64,000 bases of DNA from Physcomitrium patens. Lineage: Eukaryota; Streptophyta; Bryopsida; Funariales; Funariaceae. The notes under the pieces are model-generated. The model was given only the letters and a program-made list of their open reading frames with translations, had not been told where the DNA came from and searched no databases. Below are positions 1 to 13,922 of the stretch, piece by piece. Where the stretch lies: NCBI RefSeq assembly GCF_000002425.4, contig NC_037266.1, positions 8,411,818 to 8,475,817 of the forward strand, given 5' to 3'. The position numbers and the translations under genes are program-made. Every line of letters starts with the position of its first letter. Position 1 is the first letter of the stretch.

Positions 1-63
1 TGATCCAACTCCAAGTACAACACTCACAAACCCTATCAAATGTGTTGATCTTTTGCAACTGTG

Positions 64-3000
64 TTAGATTTGAGAAACCAAAAGAACTTTCTTCGCGTAT
101 GTGAAGCGGTAATGTGACTTCGGAATGGAAAGGTACAAAAAGATCCGTTCTGATTCGCTGACCTTGATGGAGTTATCGAGTGGAATGTATATAGGTACGT
201 TAGCCTCCATACTTCCATGTGACAGAATTATCGGGTTCCCGCGTACTACTCCGGCATTATTCGCTACTGGAACTTTAGCTCCGGTCTCTTCGTTTCCCTC
301 ACGCTGAAGAAAATCTATATGGTTTCCAGAATGAATTTTCCGTTCCTCTTTGGCTCCTAAACGTTCCGAACCAGAGCCTTTCAGCATTTGAGCATGTTCT
401 CTGGTCTCATTAAGCTCAGCTTGAAGCCGCTGCACCACCTGGGCATGGAATCTCTCCATGTCTGCAAGCTGAAAAATGATACGGTTGGCATTAAGCCAGG
501 TAAAGATACATCATATATTGAGATAAGAATTCTAAATCATATGAAAATTGAAGACTCACCAAAGCTCATAGTCAGAAATAAAAAAAAAAATTAGAAAATA
601 CAAACAAGATAAAATCCATGAAAACTTACAACTCCATCCAAGATTCAAAGTTGCAGACATAATAACTTCAATACTCCAAACATGCTTCAAGCAAAAGGAA
701 AACATACTTCATAGAAGGACATTTAACTGTGAGGGATAACTCATATGAAATACATATCGCCTCTAAAAGCATCTACCTGTCTCTGGTATCCCATCCAGAC
801 TTGATTCAACTGATCATTGCGATCCCGAAGCTCGGCATGCAGGGTCTGATTAGCATTGACATGATAAGCATCAAGCTCTTGGGCTCTGGCCATCCAAGCC
901 TGTGCTTCCTGCAGCTGGCCATCTTTGAACAAGAGCAGCTCTTGTGTCGCACGATTCTGCAAGAGACCGGCCAATAACCGAAAGAGCAAAACCCGTTATA
1001 AGAGCGAATAAACAGAAAGAATAACGTCAAATACCCTCTTAACAGAGAAGAAAATACTCAAATGTCAATTTTAATAATTGAACACATTACTTAAACAAGT
1101 CTACATAACAAACTGATAAGAACTCAACATACATATGAAAAGGAAGACCACAATTACCTGCTCCTCAGCTTCCTGTCTGTGTCGCTCCTTCTCATGCAAC
1201 TGCTCCTTGAGATGCTCAATTTGTGTAGTATAGTCTGACCTTTCTTCCTCCAGCTGCGAAAGTGCTGCTTTCTGTTCTGCTACAGAAGCATCACGCTCTC
1301 GACTGCATGCATGGGTTTACATAGTAAGAAAGTGCTTTCAATATAGAGAACCACTTTCAATGTCAAACGAAAACCAATGAACTGATATAGAACTAAGTAC
1401 AGAAATTGATTTGTCGCGCTTCCACAGGACATTAATTTACATACCGCAGGGAAGCAAGCTCATTAGTCTGCTCCCGTAGAAGACCATCCTTTGCCCAGAC
1501 CTGCTGAAGGGTAATCAACAGTGAATCATTTCTGGCTACAAAGCACCTTCAATGACTATAATGTCCTTGTGCACATACAATTAAAAATACAGGAAAAAGC
1601 ATCAAGTAGTAGATGAAATTACCGTATTGCACGTCCATGTTCACAAAACAGAGAGAAAGTGTCGCCTACAAAATCTACACGTAGAAATATATAATTTAGA
1701 AGCCACATTGTGAGTACAGGAAAACGGGCTCACTGCTTCATTTGCTTGCATTTGGTTCGCCCTGAGTTGTTGTTCTCGTTCTTCCAGATTCTGCTCTAGA
1801 TGATGTATTCTCTGATCTCTTTCATGAATTTCATTCTGCAGTTTGCACTAGAAATTCAGCATGAACACCCAGCATCATCCATGCAAATAACAACGAGTTA
1901 CGGACAGTTGTCCCCCACTGGACATTTTCTACTGGATGAAATGCAGTAGGTGCATGTGTTCAGTGTATGCCATGTACAGGAAATAAAACCTTCAATACAC
2001 ATTAACAAAACCTCATGGCAGATAGAGTGTACATCCGTGACATGAACCAAACCGATGCGACAGTGTACAGCACTGTCATGTGCTAAGTGGCGCCCATGAG
2101 AAGGAATAGTATTACTCTAAATGATACCTGGAGACTTGCCACAATTTCAGCGTGTTGCTTGGACTGCTCTTCATAATTACTCTGCATGCGGTGCACCTCA
2201 GATCGCGCGATAAACTGCGCCCTGAGCTCCAACTCAGCTTGCTGCAATTGTTCTCTTTTCCTGGAAATATCAAGGAGTTGCTGCTCAAGAGCATCCTCAG
2301 GATTGTTCATTGCACCCAGTGCTGATTCCATTGACATAGTGTTCATGGAGACGTGCTCCTTTTGTTGCTGCCGATGCATCTGAAAGGTATACAGTAGACA
2401 TCATGAAACAGAAAATTTGGACCATCAAAATCAGGTCAATCATCCATAAAACTGAGTGCAGCGATAAACTTTGGCTCCTAATTCAGCTCAACAAATGCCC
2501 TTCACCAATGGAATTTTCACCAATTTCTTTCCGTCGCGCGAGAAGCTTGGACCTGGTTATGTAAAATAGACGACGACAATGACGGTGATGATTATAATTT
2601 ATCAATTTACAAAAATAAAATAAAAAGACTGCTTGAGAGTAGCATAAGAGTAACTTCATAGTACGTTCCTCCAAATCCTTCCAAACTAATCTCAACCTTC
2701 CATGAGATATAGAGACAAAAAAACTCAGATCCTCGCCCATAACAATTAAAGCTGGAGGATTAAATCTGCCCTGTTCGTTCCAAGTTAATTAAGATATCAC
2801 CCAAATAACTATGTGACTGGCATTGGTTGTTAGAGACATCCATAGTCCACAGACACTGACCAAGAAAACACCCTCAATTTCAGAAGACCATGGTTAGGGA
2901 AACATGCGAGCTAAGTGCATTTGGTTCCCTCCAGATCAGTTTTCAGAACAAAGTCACTAACCTCTTCGTAAAGCACTTCTTGTTGGCCAATATTCTGATT

Positions 3001-3315
3001 GATGATTTCATGCGGGGATACAGGACCGCCCAGCAAGTGCCCTCCACCGCCATCACCACCGTGAAGATCGGAATCACTGGAATGTTCCCCACTGCCAGGA
3101 TGAAACATCCTCCCATTTTGACTGCTTCGCCTTTGTCCCACGTTGCCAGACCGTAGCCGGCCAGATTGCTGTGCTCTTGATTGGTTTCCAGGACCATCTG
3201 TTCCTATTCTTCCCTGACCGTTAGGCATCTCAGATACTTTTCTCCATTCCCTTCTAGCTGCCTGTCCTGAGAGTGGCAATCCTCCTGTGTGCCCACCACC
3301 GATAGGTGCCTCCAT
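64..3315 (-). CDS. Coiled-coil protein, multi-exon gene (uncharacterised, conserved-looking)
   Basis: Seven coding exons join in frame on the minus strand: 2962-3315, 2128-2379, 1734-1847, 1445-1500, 1158-1302, 777-956, and a last exon from 468 to a stop at 64. Every junction reads GT...AG and phases agree (first six exons total 1101 nt). The start at 3315 begins MEAPIGGGHTGG. Residues 1-118 are Gly/Ser/Arg-rich and look disordered. From about residue 119 the protein is a long Glu/Gln/Arg/Leu-rich coiled coil with few Gly or Pro. It looks like a plant coiled-coil family I recall but cannot name, so no function is given. The C-terminus is uncertain: a good donor (AAG|GTCAGC) at 161-162 could end the last exon at 163 and send the gene beyond the window; reading through gives about 501 residues. 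The exon structure and codon use are those of an active host gene. Confidence 0.8.
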
Positions 3316-4250
3316 CGCTCAAGCAACCGAGTCACCCACCCGTTTCCAGTCTTCACAAGAACCTCATACAAATTGTACCAGAAATTGAAAACGGCCAAGC
3401 CGCAGTTGATTAAAACCGAATGACCTGTAGTTTTCCAGCATCAGAATAGACGAGACCACAACCACCTCCATAACTCCACCACCGGCACTAACCTAGGCAG
3501 TTTCAGAAGTTCACGAACGAAGAAATGCCACATTTCATACCCTATTACAGAGGCACAATTGCAGATGAAGCGATCGACTAAGATTGATCCAAAAGGGTTT
3601 AAAAAAGTAATATACATGCGACGAGCCGTCCTATAGAAATTCAGATGACAAGCTCAAAACATTGAAATTGAGATATAATGACCATGAACCCTGATAACAA
3701 GAACCCCAAACCCGAAAGCGTTGGTGCTAGTCGGATCAACTTAACCAGTGAACATCCGTCCATCTTCCGCATCTCAAATTATCAGAAGAATAAATATTAT
3801 TTATAATACAAATACAAATATAAAATAAAATAAAAACACGTGAGAACCTCATTTGCTGCTGCTACCGAAGGACACCAACAACACAAGCAAAGAAGCGAAC
3901 TCCCCTAACCATCCTCGCCCCTCCAAACTCTAAACCAGATCCACTTCAACCAAACAACCAGTGAAGACTCACCTTGAAGGCGAACCTAGCAGCCGAAACA
4001 CCGCAATCGCAACTCCAGGTATTCGCGTCGGCGATCTCCGCGTGCTGCCATTACCACGAGGCTTGTGCCAGTCCTACGTCCAGCCCGAGTGAGATCGAGT
4101 CATCCGACCCAGCCATGAGACACCGAACCCTAACTGGAGAACAGGAAGGGGAAATCGGAGACGGGGAGGGGGGAGGGAGGACGGCAGGAAGAGCCAAAGA
4201 AATCTATCCGAGGGTCAAAATGCGCAGGAAAAGGCGGCGATAATGGCGGA
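3316..4250 (-). other. 5' leader of the coiled-coil gene, with a leader intron
   Basis: Upstream of the start codon there is a good minus-strand splice donor at 3971-3972 (CAAG|GTGAGT). An acceptor lies near 3350-3370 (exact AG uncertain). So the leader probably has a non-coding exon from about 3973 to 4200-4250, an intron of about 600 bp, and a short second piece ending at the ATG. Part of the intron near 3780-3840 is AT-rich, as usual for plant introns. The transcription start is not fixed by the sequence. Confidence 0.5.
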
Positions 4251-4800
4251 GAAGGTAAGGGTGATCGGGTGCCGCAGGAGGAGGAGCGACGGCGCGATGG
4301 CGCGGTGGCGAGGAGGATGGGTCAGTGAGTGAGTGAGTGAGCAAGTGAGAATGGGCCCGCACCCTGGCACATCGTACACTGTGCTGCAGCATGGACGAGG
4401 GAGCGGGCATGGCCTCCCGCACGCACTACTAGAGGGAAGAAAGAAAAAGAGAAAGAAAGGAGAGATTATATGTGTATAAATATGTATAGATTTATGTATA
4501 GATACGTACACTCAGTCCCATACTCCCCCTTCTTCCGCTTCTTCCCCTTCCCTCCCACTCTGTTCCACTCTCACTCTTCTTCATCTCCCACTTCCCCCCT
4601 TCGATGTGGCACTCTCTGGCTGCAGGGCTGGGGCAGCTTCCCGCGCTCGGGCACCCGGGCAGCCCCACCCAAACCTCCTGCTCCTGCTGCTGCCCCATTC
4701 CTGCTCGGATCTTCAGCGCTGTCGACACGTGCGCCTTCATCCAACGGCTTCATAAATTTTCTACCATTGGGTTGTAGCACCCGTTCTTGTCATGAACCTC
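4250..4800 (-). promoter_or_regulatory. GC-rich region upstream of the coiled-coil gene
   Basis: This CpG-containing stretch contrasts sharply with the AT-rich DNA that starts at about 4800. It holds a short (TGAG)n run near 4321-4345 and a pyrimidine-rich CT block near 4515-4600. It is the natural place for the promoter of the minus-strand gene. Short open frames on both strands have no recognisable similarity and look like chance readings of low-complexity DNA. Confidence 0.4.
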
Positions 4801-5136
4801 TTTGATTAGGAATGAAATGGTTTTTGATCATGGAATTCATCGAAGTTATGCTCTCTCCATGATTTGTGTAGTCATCTTTACTTTTTTATCCATTTATTCA
4901 TTTTTATATGTTTCAAATTGGATAAATGACTTTGTCAATTGGTAAGCAAAATGATTCTTTCATGTGTATTCCCAAAACTATAAAATAAACCCACACTGTT
5001 AAGTTATATCAGTGTGGAATTTAAGAAAATTGAAAGCATGTGAGCTGTCATGTGATGCAAAGTATTTTTGGTGATTTAGGAAGAGCATTTTTTAGAAAAT
5101 AATGTTGTTTTAGTTATTTATTAGAAAAGAAACAAA

Positions 5137-5174
<38 letters not shown>

Positions 5175-7100
5175 ATTTGGATCCTTCAAAAAAGCTTGTT
5201 AATTTAATTTTCAACCATGCATTATTTCTTATTGTGCTCTAAAAACTGATTAGGTGCCAGTCACTCAGGATTTGACCACATGATTATGTACTAGTTATAA
5301 AAATATAAATAAATAAATAAATAACTTAATAAGAATGTATCTTCTCTTTCCACATCTTCAAATCTTATGTCTATCACGTTTCACGATTATTCTATGTAAA
5401 AAAATAAAATAGTGTTTTACAAAAACTGTAAACACATTTGATTGTATTTATTTTTTGGAAAGTTTTGTTATGCAAGCTTTAATTTTAAGTAAAGGTTTTA
5501 GAACACGTAATGTTCAATATTTTAATACCATATACACAAGAATTATACAATTATCAAAGTTCAATATAAAATAATTATAACTTAAAAATATTTGATCCAT
5601 TTATTAAAATATAAATATCAAAGAAGTTACAGCCTTATTCAGGTAAAAATACACATTTATTCAAAACAATATTAAAAATTCAAGACATAATATGTACATA
5701 TTACATCTACAGAAAGAAAAAAATAAGAGAAACACAAATTAAAATATGACAAAAACGACAAGTACACAAAATTAAAATTAAATATTTTATATTTTTTTAA
5801 AAGAAATAAATATTTTTCACTTAATTTGTGAGATAGCATTTAAAAAAAATATAATAATATTACTTTTTAAAAATTTGGTAAAAGCCTTAGAAATATATAA
5901 TACATAATTTTATAGTATACTTTTAGAAGCAATTAATGAAGTTGGAAAGATCAGTAAAAAAAAATAACTTAGATTCATATTGCAACCATCAACTAATATA
6001 TAACAATTAGATAGAAGAAATAGAAATAACTCCATTTTTATTAATAATTATATCTTATCAACTTCTAATATATGTATTTAAAAAATATCTATGGATACAC
6101 ATTTATTATAAATAAATGATTGTAAGGCTTTTAAAAAGACAAAAACATCCAAACTAATTTTTTTCACTTTGGACGATCTATTAATTGAACTAATATGGCA
6201 TTGAATATAAATTACAATTTTTTTTGTAATAAAAAACTTTAAAATATATTAAGAAAAAATATAAATTTTAAAAATATATAATTATTTATTGTGCTATTTT
6301 AAAATAAAAATACAATTATAAATAATATAGATGTATTTCCAAAATTGATAATTATATATATTCAAAAAATACAAAAAAAATGATAAAAATTGAATATAAA
6401 TATAGCTTTATATTTATGAAAACAATGTATATATACACTGATTTTGGTATCAAATGCAATTCATGAAAAAAATAGCAAATGATAAATGGCACAAGCATCC
6501 AAAAGTCTTCATTACAAACAAAGAAAGTTCAAAAGAGAATCACCTTCATATCTTTTCATCAACAAAGATAAAGCTCATCAAGCTCCGTTTGCATCCATTT
6601 CTATAAGTAGAGTAGCATTAAAGAAAACTATCTTTCAATACCAAAATCACCACAAAATCTTTGCATAATCCACAAAAACCTTAAACATGCAATTAAAATG
6701 TAAGATTCAAATAAGAACAACAAAATTAATGTACAAAATGAATAAAAAAGTAAAAACATTGTAAAACAAAAAAGAATGAAGTGGGTGAATAAAAAAGTGA
6801 GTGACCATCATTAAATTAAAGAAGTTGATGAGTCCACATGGTTTCTCGATTAAGTTACTTCCTACAATCACATTGCATTGCACTTAATGACTATAATTTT
6901 TAATTGATGATTATAACATTCCATGTAATAAGTAATATAATCTTCAGATCATTGGCTAAAAGTTTGAGCCAAAGTAACACTTTTTAGTATTGTTATTGTT
7001 GATCAAATTGATATTGTAGAGAGAATCAAGAGTACACATTCTAATCCTTTAAAAATACTATATATAATAAAAATATTCTTTCTTGGATTTTTTTTCTTTT
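4801..7100. other. AT-rich intergenic DNA, nothing recognised
   Basis: Composition drops abruptly to AT-rich. A (TA)n tract lies near 5143-5168 and an (AAAT)n run near 5306-5324. I see no coding frame, RNA gene or element structure here. Confidence 0.6.
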
Positions 7101-7149
7101 ATTACTATAATATTATTATAGATTCAATAATTTCTTTTGAATTCAGTAG

Positions 7150-10100
7150 AAGCTAAGAACTTTTATTAAGAAATAGTCAACTTGTAGTGGGCAAAATCAA
7201 GATGTTTAGTATTTTTCTCAATTTAGCTAGTTTATAAAATCCTAAAAAATTGATTAAGATATTTGTTACTTAGTCATGTATTAAAATATATTAAATATTA
7301 GTGTATCATTTTGCTTGTAGTTTTTCAACAAAGTAATAATAAATATCAATTTGCTTTGTATTTTTATGCATAATTATATTGTAAATCATATTTATACTTA
7401 ATTGATTATTATTGAAGATCTTGATAGGTTGCTTGGTTGAAATATCCAATTTTTATATTATTCTATATAAATACTTAATATTGATTATAGCATAATTAAT
7501 GACTTTATATTTAGTCTTAGCAGTAGATTATGACACAATAGACTATAATTTTTTTGAAGTACCAATGGCAACAATTCCAATTTTTATATACAATATTACT
7601 TATTGAGTGTCTAATATTTTTATCTCTCTTATAATTTTCATCTATAAAAATAATAAGATCTAAAATTTTGTATTTAAAAAATAAAATATTATGATTTAAT
7701 GTAGCTTTTAAGTAATTTAAGATATGTTTTATTATGTTTAGATATACTTGTTAAGGAATAGCAACAAATTTGGAATAATAACCTATTATAAATTTAATTT
7801 TATATAAAGTTATTGTAATCTAAGAAAGGCCTCTAACTAAGGCTTGATACTCATAAGTGTCATAATCAAGTGAATTCATATTAGCTAAAAGTATTATTCT
7901 TAGATTTATACAAATGTTTGAAGATTTTCAATTGTTTATGCCAAATCTTTCTAATATTTAAATAATACATCTTCATTGATGCATCCATTGTCCATCTTTT
8001 TTTTTCCTAAGGATTTTTACTTGTGAATATACTTCTATATATCATAAATTTGATATTTCAAACTCATCCATGAATTTAAACTAGATCTATTGAATTTTAC
8101 CATTACCATCACGAATAAATAGATCATCAATATATAGTAGAAATATAAAAAAATTTCTATTTTGTTTTAAGACATACATGTTGTAATTTGTTGAGCTATT
8201 AATTAATTTTAAAATATCTAATATTCCATCTATTTTGTTATACTAAGACCTCAAAGCTTGTCTTAATCTATAGAAGGCTTTGAAGAGAAGATATACCATG
8301 CCACAATTTTTGGGAGATAAAAAACTATTTGAAATTATTATGTAAATTTTTTTGTCTAGGTCTCTATTTAAAAAATTTATCTTTACATCAAGGTGATAAA
8401 TTTTTAAGTCTTTTAAAGTTATAAATATAAAAATATCTTTATATTCTTCTATTTGACAACTAATGCATAAGTTGTAATAATCATTTTTTAAATTTATTTT
8501 TATTGAACAACTAATCATAATTTATTATTTTATTTTTGACCATTATTATTGAATTTAGTTTTAAAAATCCATTTGGCAAATATAAGAGTGTGTCTTAGAG
8601 ATAATAATACATATTTTTAAGTTTTCATCTTAAGAAAAAAATCCTTTTCTTATTTTTCAGTTAATATTCAATTAAGATCTTAAATATCAACTTAATATGT
8701 GCTTGATTTTATATCAATTATGTCAATTATATTGACATAGTAGTCTCTAAGTAGGACTTGAATTCTTCTTAGATATTAGATTTTATAAACTAGATAGGAT
8801 TGAAAATATATTGGAAATAATATGGAAGCATGCAAAGGTACAAATTCAAATATAGTGATTTTTGTGCTTCCAAAGAAACATTCGACTAAAATCCTTGGTT
8901 TACTATTGAATTACTTACAATCTTGAGGTGACTTTATTATAATATCTATAGATTCATTCTCATTTGCTTATCTCATTATACCTATTTCTTGTTTCATACT
9001 AATATCTTTTTTTCCACTAATTATGATAAGAACTAAATCAATATATTTAATTAGAGAAAAATTAGATGTCTTTTTATAAATTAATAATTATGTGCTTTTA
9101 GAAATAGTTCCAAAAGTCTTTGAGGTTCAAAACCATTTTAGTTTGAGAATAGATTTATCAAAGATAATGTTACAAGTTACAATAATTTTTTATGAAATTG
9201 GTAGATAGATCTTATATGCCTTAGATAATTTATCATATCCTATAAACGGGCCTTTTATAATCTTACTATAATTATGTTTCTTTTTTCTTTAGAAACATAA
9301 ATGTTTGTCATATATCCTTAGTTTATCAAGTATTCAATTTTTGGAATTGATTTATTATGCCTAATTTTTAATATAATTCATAGATTTGAATAAGTAGAAT
9401 CTTTATTAACTAGGTAATTTGTAATGTTTACAACCTCACACTACATGAATCTTAAGGCTCCATTGTCATATATCAAATAATATGTTCTTTCAAGTAGAAA
9501 GCAATTGTATTGTTTTGCAATTCTATTTTGTTGTGTAATCTTAGTCTATGGCAATTGTCTAGCAATTCCATGTTGACTACAATAATCTAAGAATGCTTTA
9601 GAAATGAATCCACTTCTCCTAATAGTAAAAAAATCTAAGAACTATATTTGATGTTATATCTTCAATCATTTTTTTTAATTAAAAATTAAAAAAAAAATTC
9701 AAATTTGTTCTTCAAAAAATAGTTGTATGTTTTATGATTGTAACTATCTATGAATACTAGTATATATTTGAATTTCATAAGTGACTTGATAAGAAGTACT
9801 TTAATAATATCAAAATGAATTAGCTTTAATACATTCTTTGCTTAATATAGGAAGTATTTAAGATTTTTTTGTGGCTTATTAATTTGATTGACATATTTCA
9901 CAAACTTCATGAAAAGCAGGTTGGTGAAGCATATTATGAATTCTTTATTTGTATAAATGATAAAAGCTATTTTTATAGTGGAAGTATCTAAATCTCATTT
10001 GCTGTAATTGTGGTTGATTTTTTGCTACTATCACACTTACTTCACCTTTCAATACAATTTTGTAAATTTTATTTATCTTTTATCTTGTCTTCATAATTGA

Positions 10101-10200
10101 TATGCATTATTGTTTTAGATTTTTCTACACCAAGCATTGTAAATTTGTAAATACAACTATACTTCTTCTATTAAAGAAGGTACTTATAGATATGTAAATT
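7150..10200 (-). mobile_element. Heavily decayed Ty1/copia pol remnant
   Basis: The clearest piece is at 8243-8518. Read on the minus strand it gives a decayed reverse transcriptase segment: HLDVKINFLNRDLDKKIYI resembles the copia block LDVKTAFLNGDLDEEIYM, followed by YLLFKAFYRLRQALRS, which resembles VYKLKKALYGLKQAPR. DNA on both sides has copia-like character: the 9450-9620 region reads like a decayed integrase end. It is too mutated for full domain limits. No LTR pair was found. Confidence 0.55.
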
Positions 10201-10599
10201 TTTATAATACTTGGAACATATAGAATATTTATAAGATTTATTCTTTCATCTTTGGTCAAGCTAATAGTGCTTCCTCTAGCTTTAATTGAGTGAGGTTTTT
10301 TTCTAATTTTTCAATTTTTTTCTTTGAGTTATTTTATGAACTAGGTCTAGCTTGCTATTGTTATTAGTAATTTGCTCAAAAGAACTAGAGCCCAAGAATC
10401 ATTCATCTTGTGCTAATAAATTTGTGATCTCAATTAGAAAGACCTCTAAATCTTTATATTCTTCTTATATTCTATTCACATTTATTTATTTATTTATTTG
10501 TCACTTGGGCAATATTTGTTATCTATATAATTTTTAGAAATATGAATTCTTTTAATATAATAATAAAATATGAGTATAGATATCAAGGACATGAATTTC

Positions 10600-11110
10600 A
10601 AAGAATAAAATCCTCAATACATTCTTTTGTCACTTAAAAAGACTAAAAAATCATTGAAAGATAATAATATATTGAACTAAAATGGTTATTGCATAGACAA
10701 GAATACTAGAAAGTCTTGAAATAAGAATAAAGAAGAAAAAGACATTGACAAGAGTAAAGGAGAATTTAATCTTGCCTCCATATGTACTCTCAAATTAGGA
10801 GTTACATGGCAATATTCTATAAGACCTCCACACATGTTGACTTTGCTAGACATATATTTTAACTTGCAAGGTAAATTATCCATATGTAGGCTATATAATT
10901 AATTTTTTTACAAGCTACTAATACATATAATATATGGCTAATTTTTTGACTAAGTTTCAAATCTATCAATTAACTAGAAATATATATAAAGACAAAGTAA
11001 TATTTATAAAGCTTCTAAAAAACTTCTCCTAAAGATATTATGAAATTAATCTACTTTTATATACTTCTACCTAATCTTATAGGTAATTATTAAAATAAAT
11101 ACATATGTCT
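10600..11110 (-). mobile_element. Ty3/gypsy LTR remnant, reverse orientation
   Basis: This segment aligns by eye, with many transitions, to the reverse complement of the 552-bp LTR at 19720-20271. Shared landmarks include the reverse of the 'gcaatagccatt' block near 10681, 'gacctccacacatgttgac' near 10828 and 'aagcttctaaaaaacttctcc' near 11010. It is a detached or truncated LTR of the same family. Confidence 0.7.
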
Positions 11111-11164
11111 ATGTGATTACTTTTCTTTCTAAAAATGAGTTCTATAAAGAATGGTTATCACCTT

Positions 11165-11481
11165 TCATTGATAAAAAACCTCAATTCTTCTTCATATTCT
11201 ATATAGGTAGATAATAAATATAGAGAGAAGTCTTCTTCATTCTTATCAATTTTTATCTTGCTTTTATTTTAGTTTCAAGAAGTTTCTAGTTTTCTTGTCT
11301 TTTAGTAATAGCCATTCCAATTTCTTTTTAATATACATACTTCATTATTTTTATTTTCTTATACTTCTTTAAAAAAAATATCACTTATTTATTTATTTTC
11401 ATCAAATTTTTATATTTAACACATTGATAAGAATATATTTTTAATATTAAAGCTTTGTTTTGTTTTTTTTTGTTTTTTTTG

Positions 11482-11521
<40 letters not shown>

Positions 11522-11860
11522 GAATATATTATTTCTTTCTTTTGATAAGACATAAGTATATTAGAAGTAGTAGATTATCCTCTTTTAAACTGATATTATT
11601 ATTTTTTATTCTCAAGTTCTTTCTTTCACTTGTCTTGAGCAATATTAAACATGTTTTTTTTTCTAAGTATTATTATGGCAAAGCCTATCAAAATAAAGAG
11701 TGCAATGATATAAATGCAAGAAAAATTGAGAGAGTTAATACTTGCAATGAATCAATTCAATTTATTATCACAAAAAAATGTGAATAATAAAAAATAGAAA
11801 TATAGAGATGATTGGATCTACTTCAATATCTACACCAAATTATGTCATTTTTAAAAATAG
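11165..11860 (+). mobile_element. Ty3/gypsy remnant: LTR 3' half, leader and start of gag
   Basis: From about 11165 the sequence follows the 3' half of the family LTR ('tagtaatagccattccaattt' near 11304). The leader comes next (near 11430-11455, 'ttaatattaaagctttg'). From about 11670 it follows the start of gag ('attatggcaaagcctatc'; compare 'attatggcagagcttatt' at 20483). It is broken near 11860. A (TTA)n expansion interrupts the leader. Confidence 0.7.
11484..11521. repeat. (TTA)n microsatellite
   Basis: A perfect trinucleotide run of about a dozen units, preceded by T-rich DNA. It lies inside the leader of a decayed gypsy copy. Confidence 0.9.
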
Positions 11861-12165
11861 AATCAATCTATCTTGAGAGTCTAAGATTCTTCTAATCTAC
11901 AACAATATAAAACTTCATCACAAAATAGAATAAAATGGACCAAAATAAAATTAAACAAAATTAAATAAAAAAGAATACAAAAGACAAAATTGAGCAAATA
12001 AAAATAGAATAAAACAAAAATGAACAAGAAGATGCAAAACCAAACTTTATTAAGACAGAAGGTTCAAAGCTATATTTGATCAGATACCTAAAAGGCCTTG
12101 CTTAGTCCTATTTATACTTTATTCTACTACCCTAAACTTTCTAGAATGTTCTTAGATAATGGATC

Positions 12166-12366
12166 CTACCTTGATAACTGCTCCAAAAACTTTTTGAAAG
12201 GTTCTATAGTAAACCTTATTTAAATAACTATCCTAAGCTTTTTTTAGAAGGTTCTATAGTAGGTCCAATTTAAATAACTACCTTAAGTCCTTTCTAGAAG
12301 GTTCAATAGTGGGTTCTATCTAAATAATTGGCTTAAGCCCTTTTTAGAATATTTCATGATGGACCC
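12166..12366. repeat. About four tandem copies of a 50-bp unit
   Basis: Imperfect tandem units recur every ~50 bp, each holding 'tttaaataact', 'cctaag', then 'agaaggttctatagt'. Copies are most alike between 12216 and 12315. This may be the repeat region of an unclassified LTR: no termini could be fixed. Confidence 0.65.
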
Positions 12367-13000
12367 TACATAGTCCATTAACTTAGTTCCAATTCTAAAA
12401 ACTTCCATAACTTCTCAAATATGGTTCCAACTATTTATTCCTATGAGTCAAGAATACAAATATCTTATATTTACCATGTTACAATTAATCTTCCTCTACT
12501 AATACGAAACATTCTCGTTTTGCTTGTGATGGTATCTCCAAATTATCTCTTGGTAATGGATGAAGTTTTGTATAGGTTCTCACATTATATTGTGGATGGG
12601 ATAACCTTTCCAAAGAACTTTGTACTGAAGTTATAGACATCTACTGCCATGGAAAAAGTAGCAATGCTCCAAAATGCTATCCACTTTATATTCTTATTAA
12701 TCATCAAGTATAATTGGTAGTAGTTGGTATCAATCCAGAAAGAACTTTGGCTCAATGTGAAATTCATTGAGTTACAAAATATGAAAGACTAGATGAACTC
12801 AAATATATGAGAGAAGCTTGATGCAATATGCTACATCAAAAATTATTAGAGAAATGCAAAAAGATCCTTGCCACCAAAGTATTAGTTTATGGATTTGGAT
12901 TGATATAGCAAGTAGCAAGGTGGCGTTAGAGAGTAATATCTATATCCGCATACCATTTCTATCAATTTTGTGCAATAAGAAGGCGATGTTGTGCATATTG
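12367..13000. other. Unassigned stretch between element remnants
   Basis: Slightly less AT-rich than its surroundings. Short open frames at 12421-12636 and 12818-13003 match no recognisable family. Nothing can be supported here. Confidence 0.4.
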
Positions 13001-13480
13001 TAAGGCTGTAATAACCCATTGTATAAATTCCTCCATTGTCAAATTATTAATATTGATAGGACAACTTTACAAGACTAAGAACTAAAAAGGCATTAAGAAG
13101 AGTGAAGAAGGCTTCATTCTTACTTCTATATATATTGTCTATGTAGGAGCTACATAATGATATTCTATAAGACCTCCAATATATGTTGATTTTGTTAGAT
13201 ACATGTCTTAACTTAGAAGAAAAGTTATTTATATATAGACTATATAGTTAATTTGTTCTACAAGCTACAAATACATGTGACACATAACTAACTTTTTTAT
13301 CAAGTTTCTAGCCTATGAATTAATTATAATACATATAAAGTCAAAGCAATGTCTATGAAGCTTCTAGAAAGCTTTTCTAAAAGATATTACGAAATTAGCC
13401 TACTTTTATCTACTTCTACTTAATCATATAGGTAATTGTTGGAATAAATACATATATCTATGATAATAAGATGTATTTTT
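13000..13480 (-). mobile_element. Ty3/gypsy LTR remnant, reverse orientation
   Basis: Aligns by eye to the reverse complement of the 19720-20271 LTR. Examples are 'gaagagtgaagaaggcttcattctt' near 13096 (the reverse of the LTR hairpin block), 'agacctccaatatatgttga' near 13169, and 'gaagcttctagaaagctttt' near 13358. Confidence 0.7.
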
Positions 13481-13583
13481 TTTGTGATTTTTCATTGCTT
13501 TTTTTGAAAGTAGAAGTTGAAATCTTATTAATTTTATATCTTTGAAATTGCATAACTAGTACTTCCAAATCTACTTCTCTAAG

Positions 13584-13922
13584 TTATAAATTCTTGAGCT
13601 CTATCCAATATAATATAATAATTAGCTTATAACTCAAGATATTAAAAAAATAAAGATCTTTTATATTTGAGTTAATAAAAATTGTGGCATCATAGCTATA
13701 AGGCAATTTGTTGAATGTTATTAAAATAAGAGTTGTATATAAAAGGTCTTGTCTTATATGATACATTAAATTCCTTAAATCATCAATAATGTTGAAATAA
13801 TCTTTGGTTTTTTTCCTTCTTTCTTTATGATTAAGTTTAGTTCTTTGTAAGATCATCAAAAATTGTGAAATATTACATTGTTGTGATATAAGCCATTTAT
13901 TAATTAAATAATAGACATTCAT
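13584..13922 (-). mobile_element. Ty1/copia gag remnant (UBN2-like)
   Basis: A 112-codon open frame contains RTKLNHKERRKKTKDYF...LRNLMYHI...LITFNKLPYSYDA. This has the pattern of the copia gag polyprotein segment: a conserved Leu/Tyr-rich helix, then LL-x-LP-x-SYD. It is an isolated fragment next to a gypsy LTR remnant. Confidence 0.6.

Noticed and set aside
4470-4805. 111-codon plus-strand frame upstream of the coiled-coil gene
   Set aside because: Low-complexity Pro/Ser/Phe reading of a CT-rich promoter region with no family resemblance or splice support.
11455-11787. Plus-strand 110-codon frame starting with a Leu-rich run
   Set aside because: It is formed by the (TTA)n microsatellite and decayed gypsy leader/gag DNA. 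The Leu-rich run is not a signal peptide.
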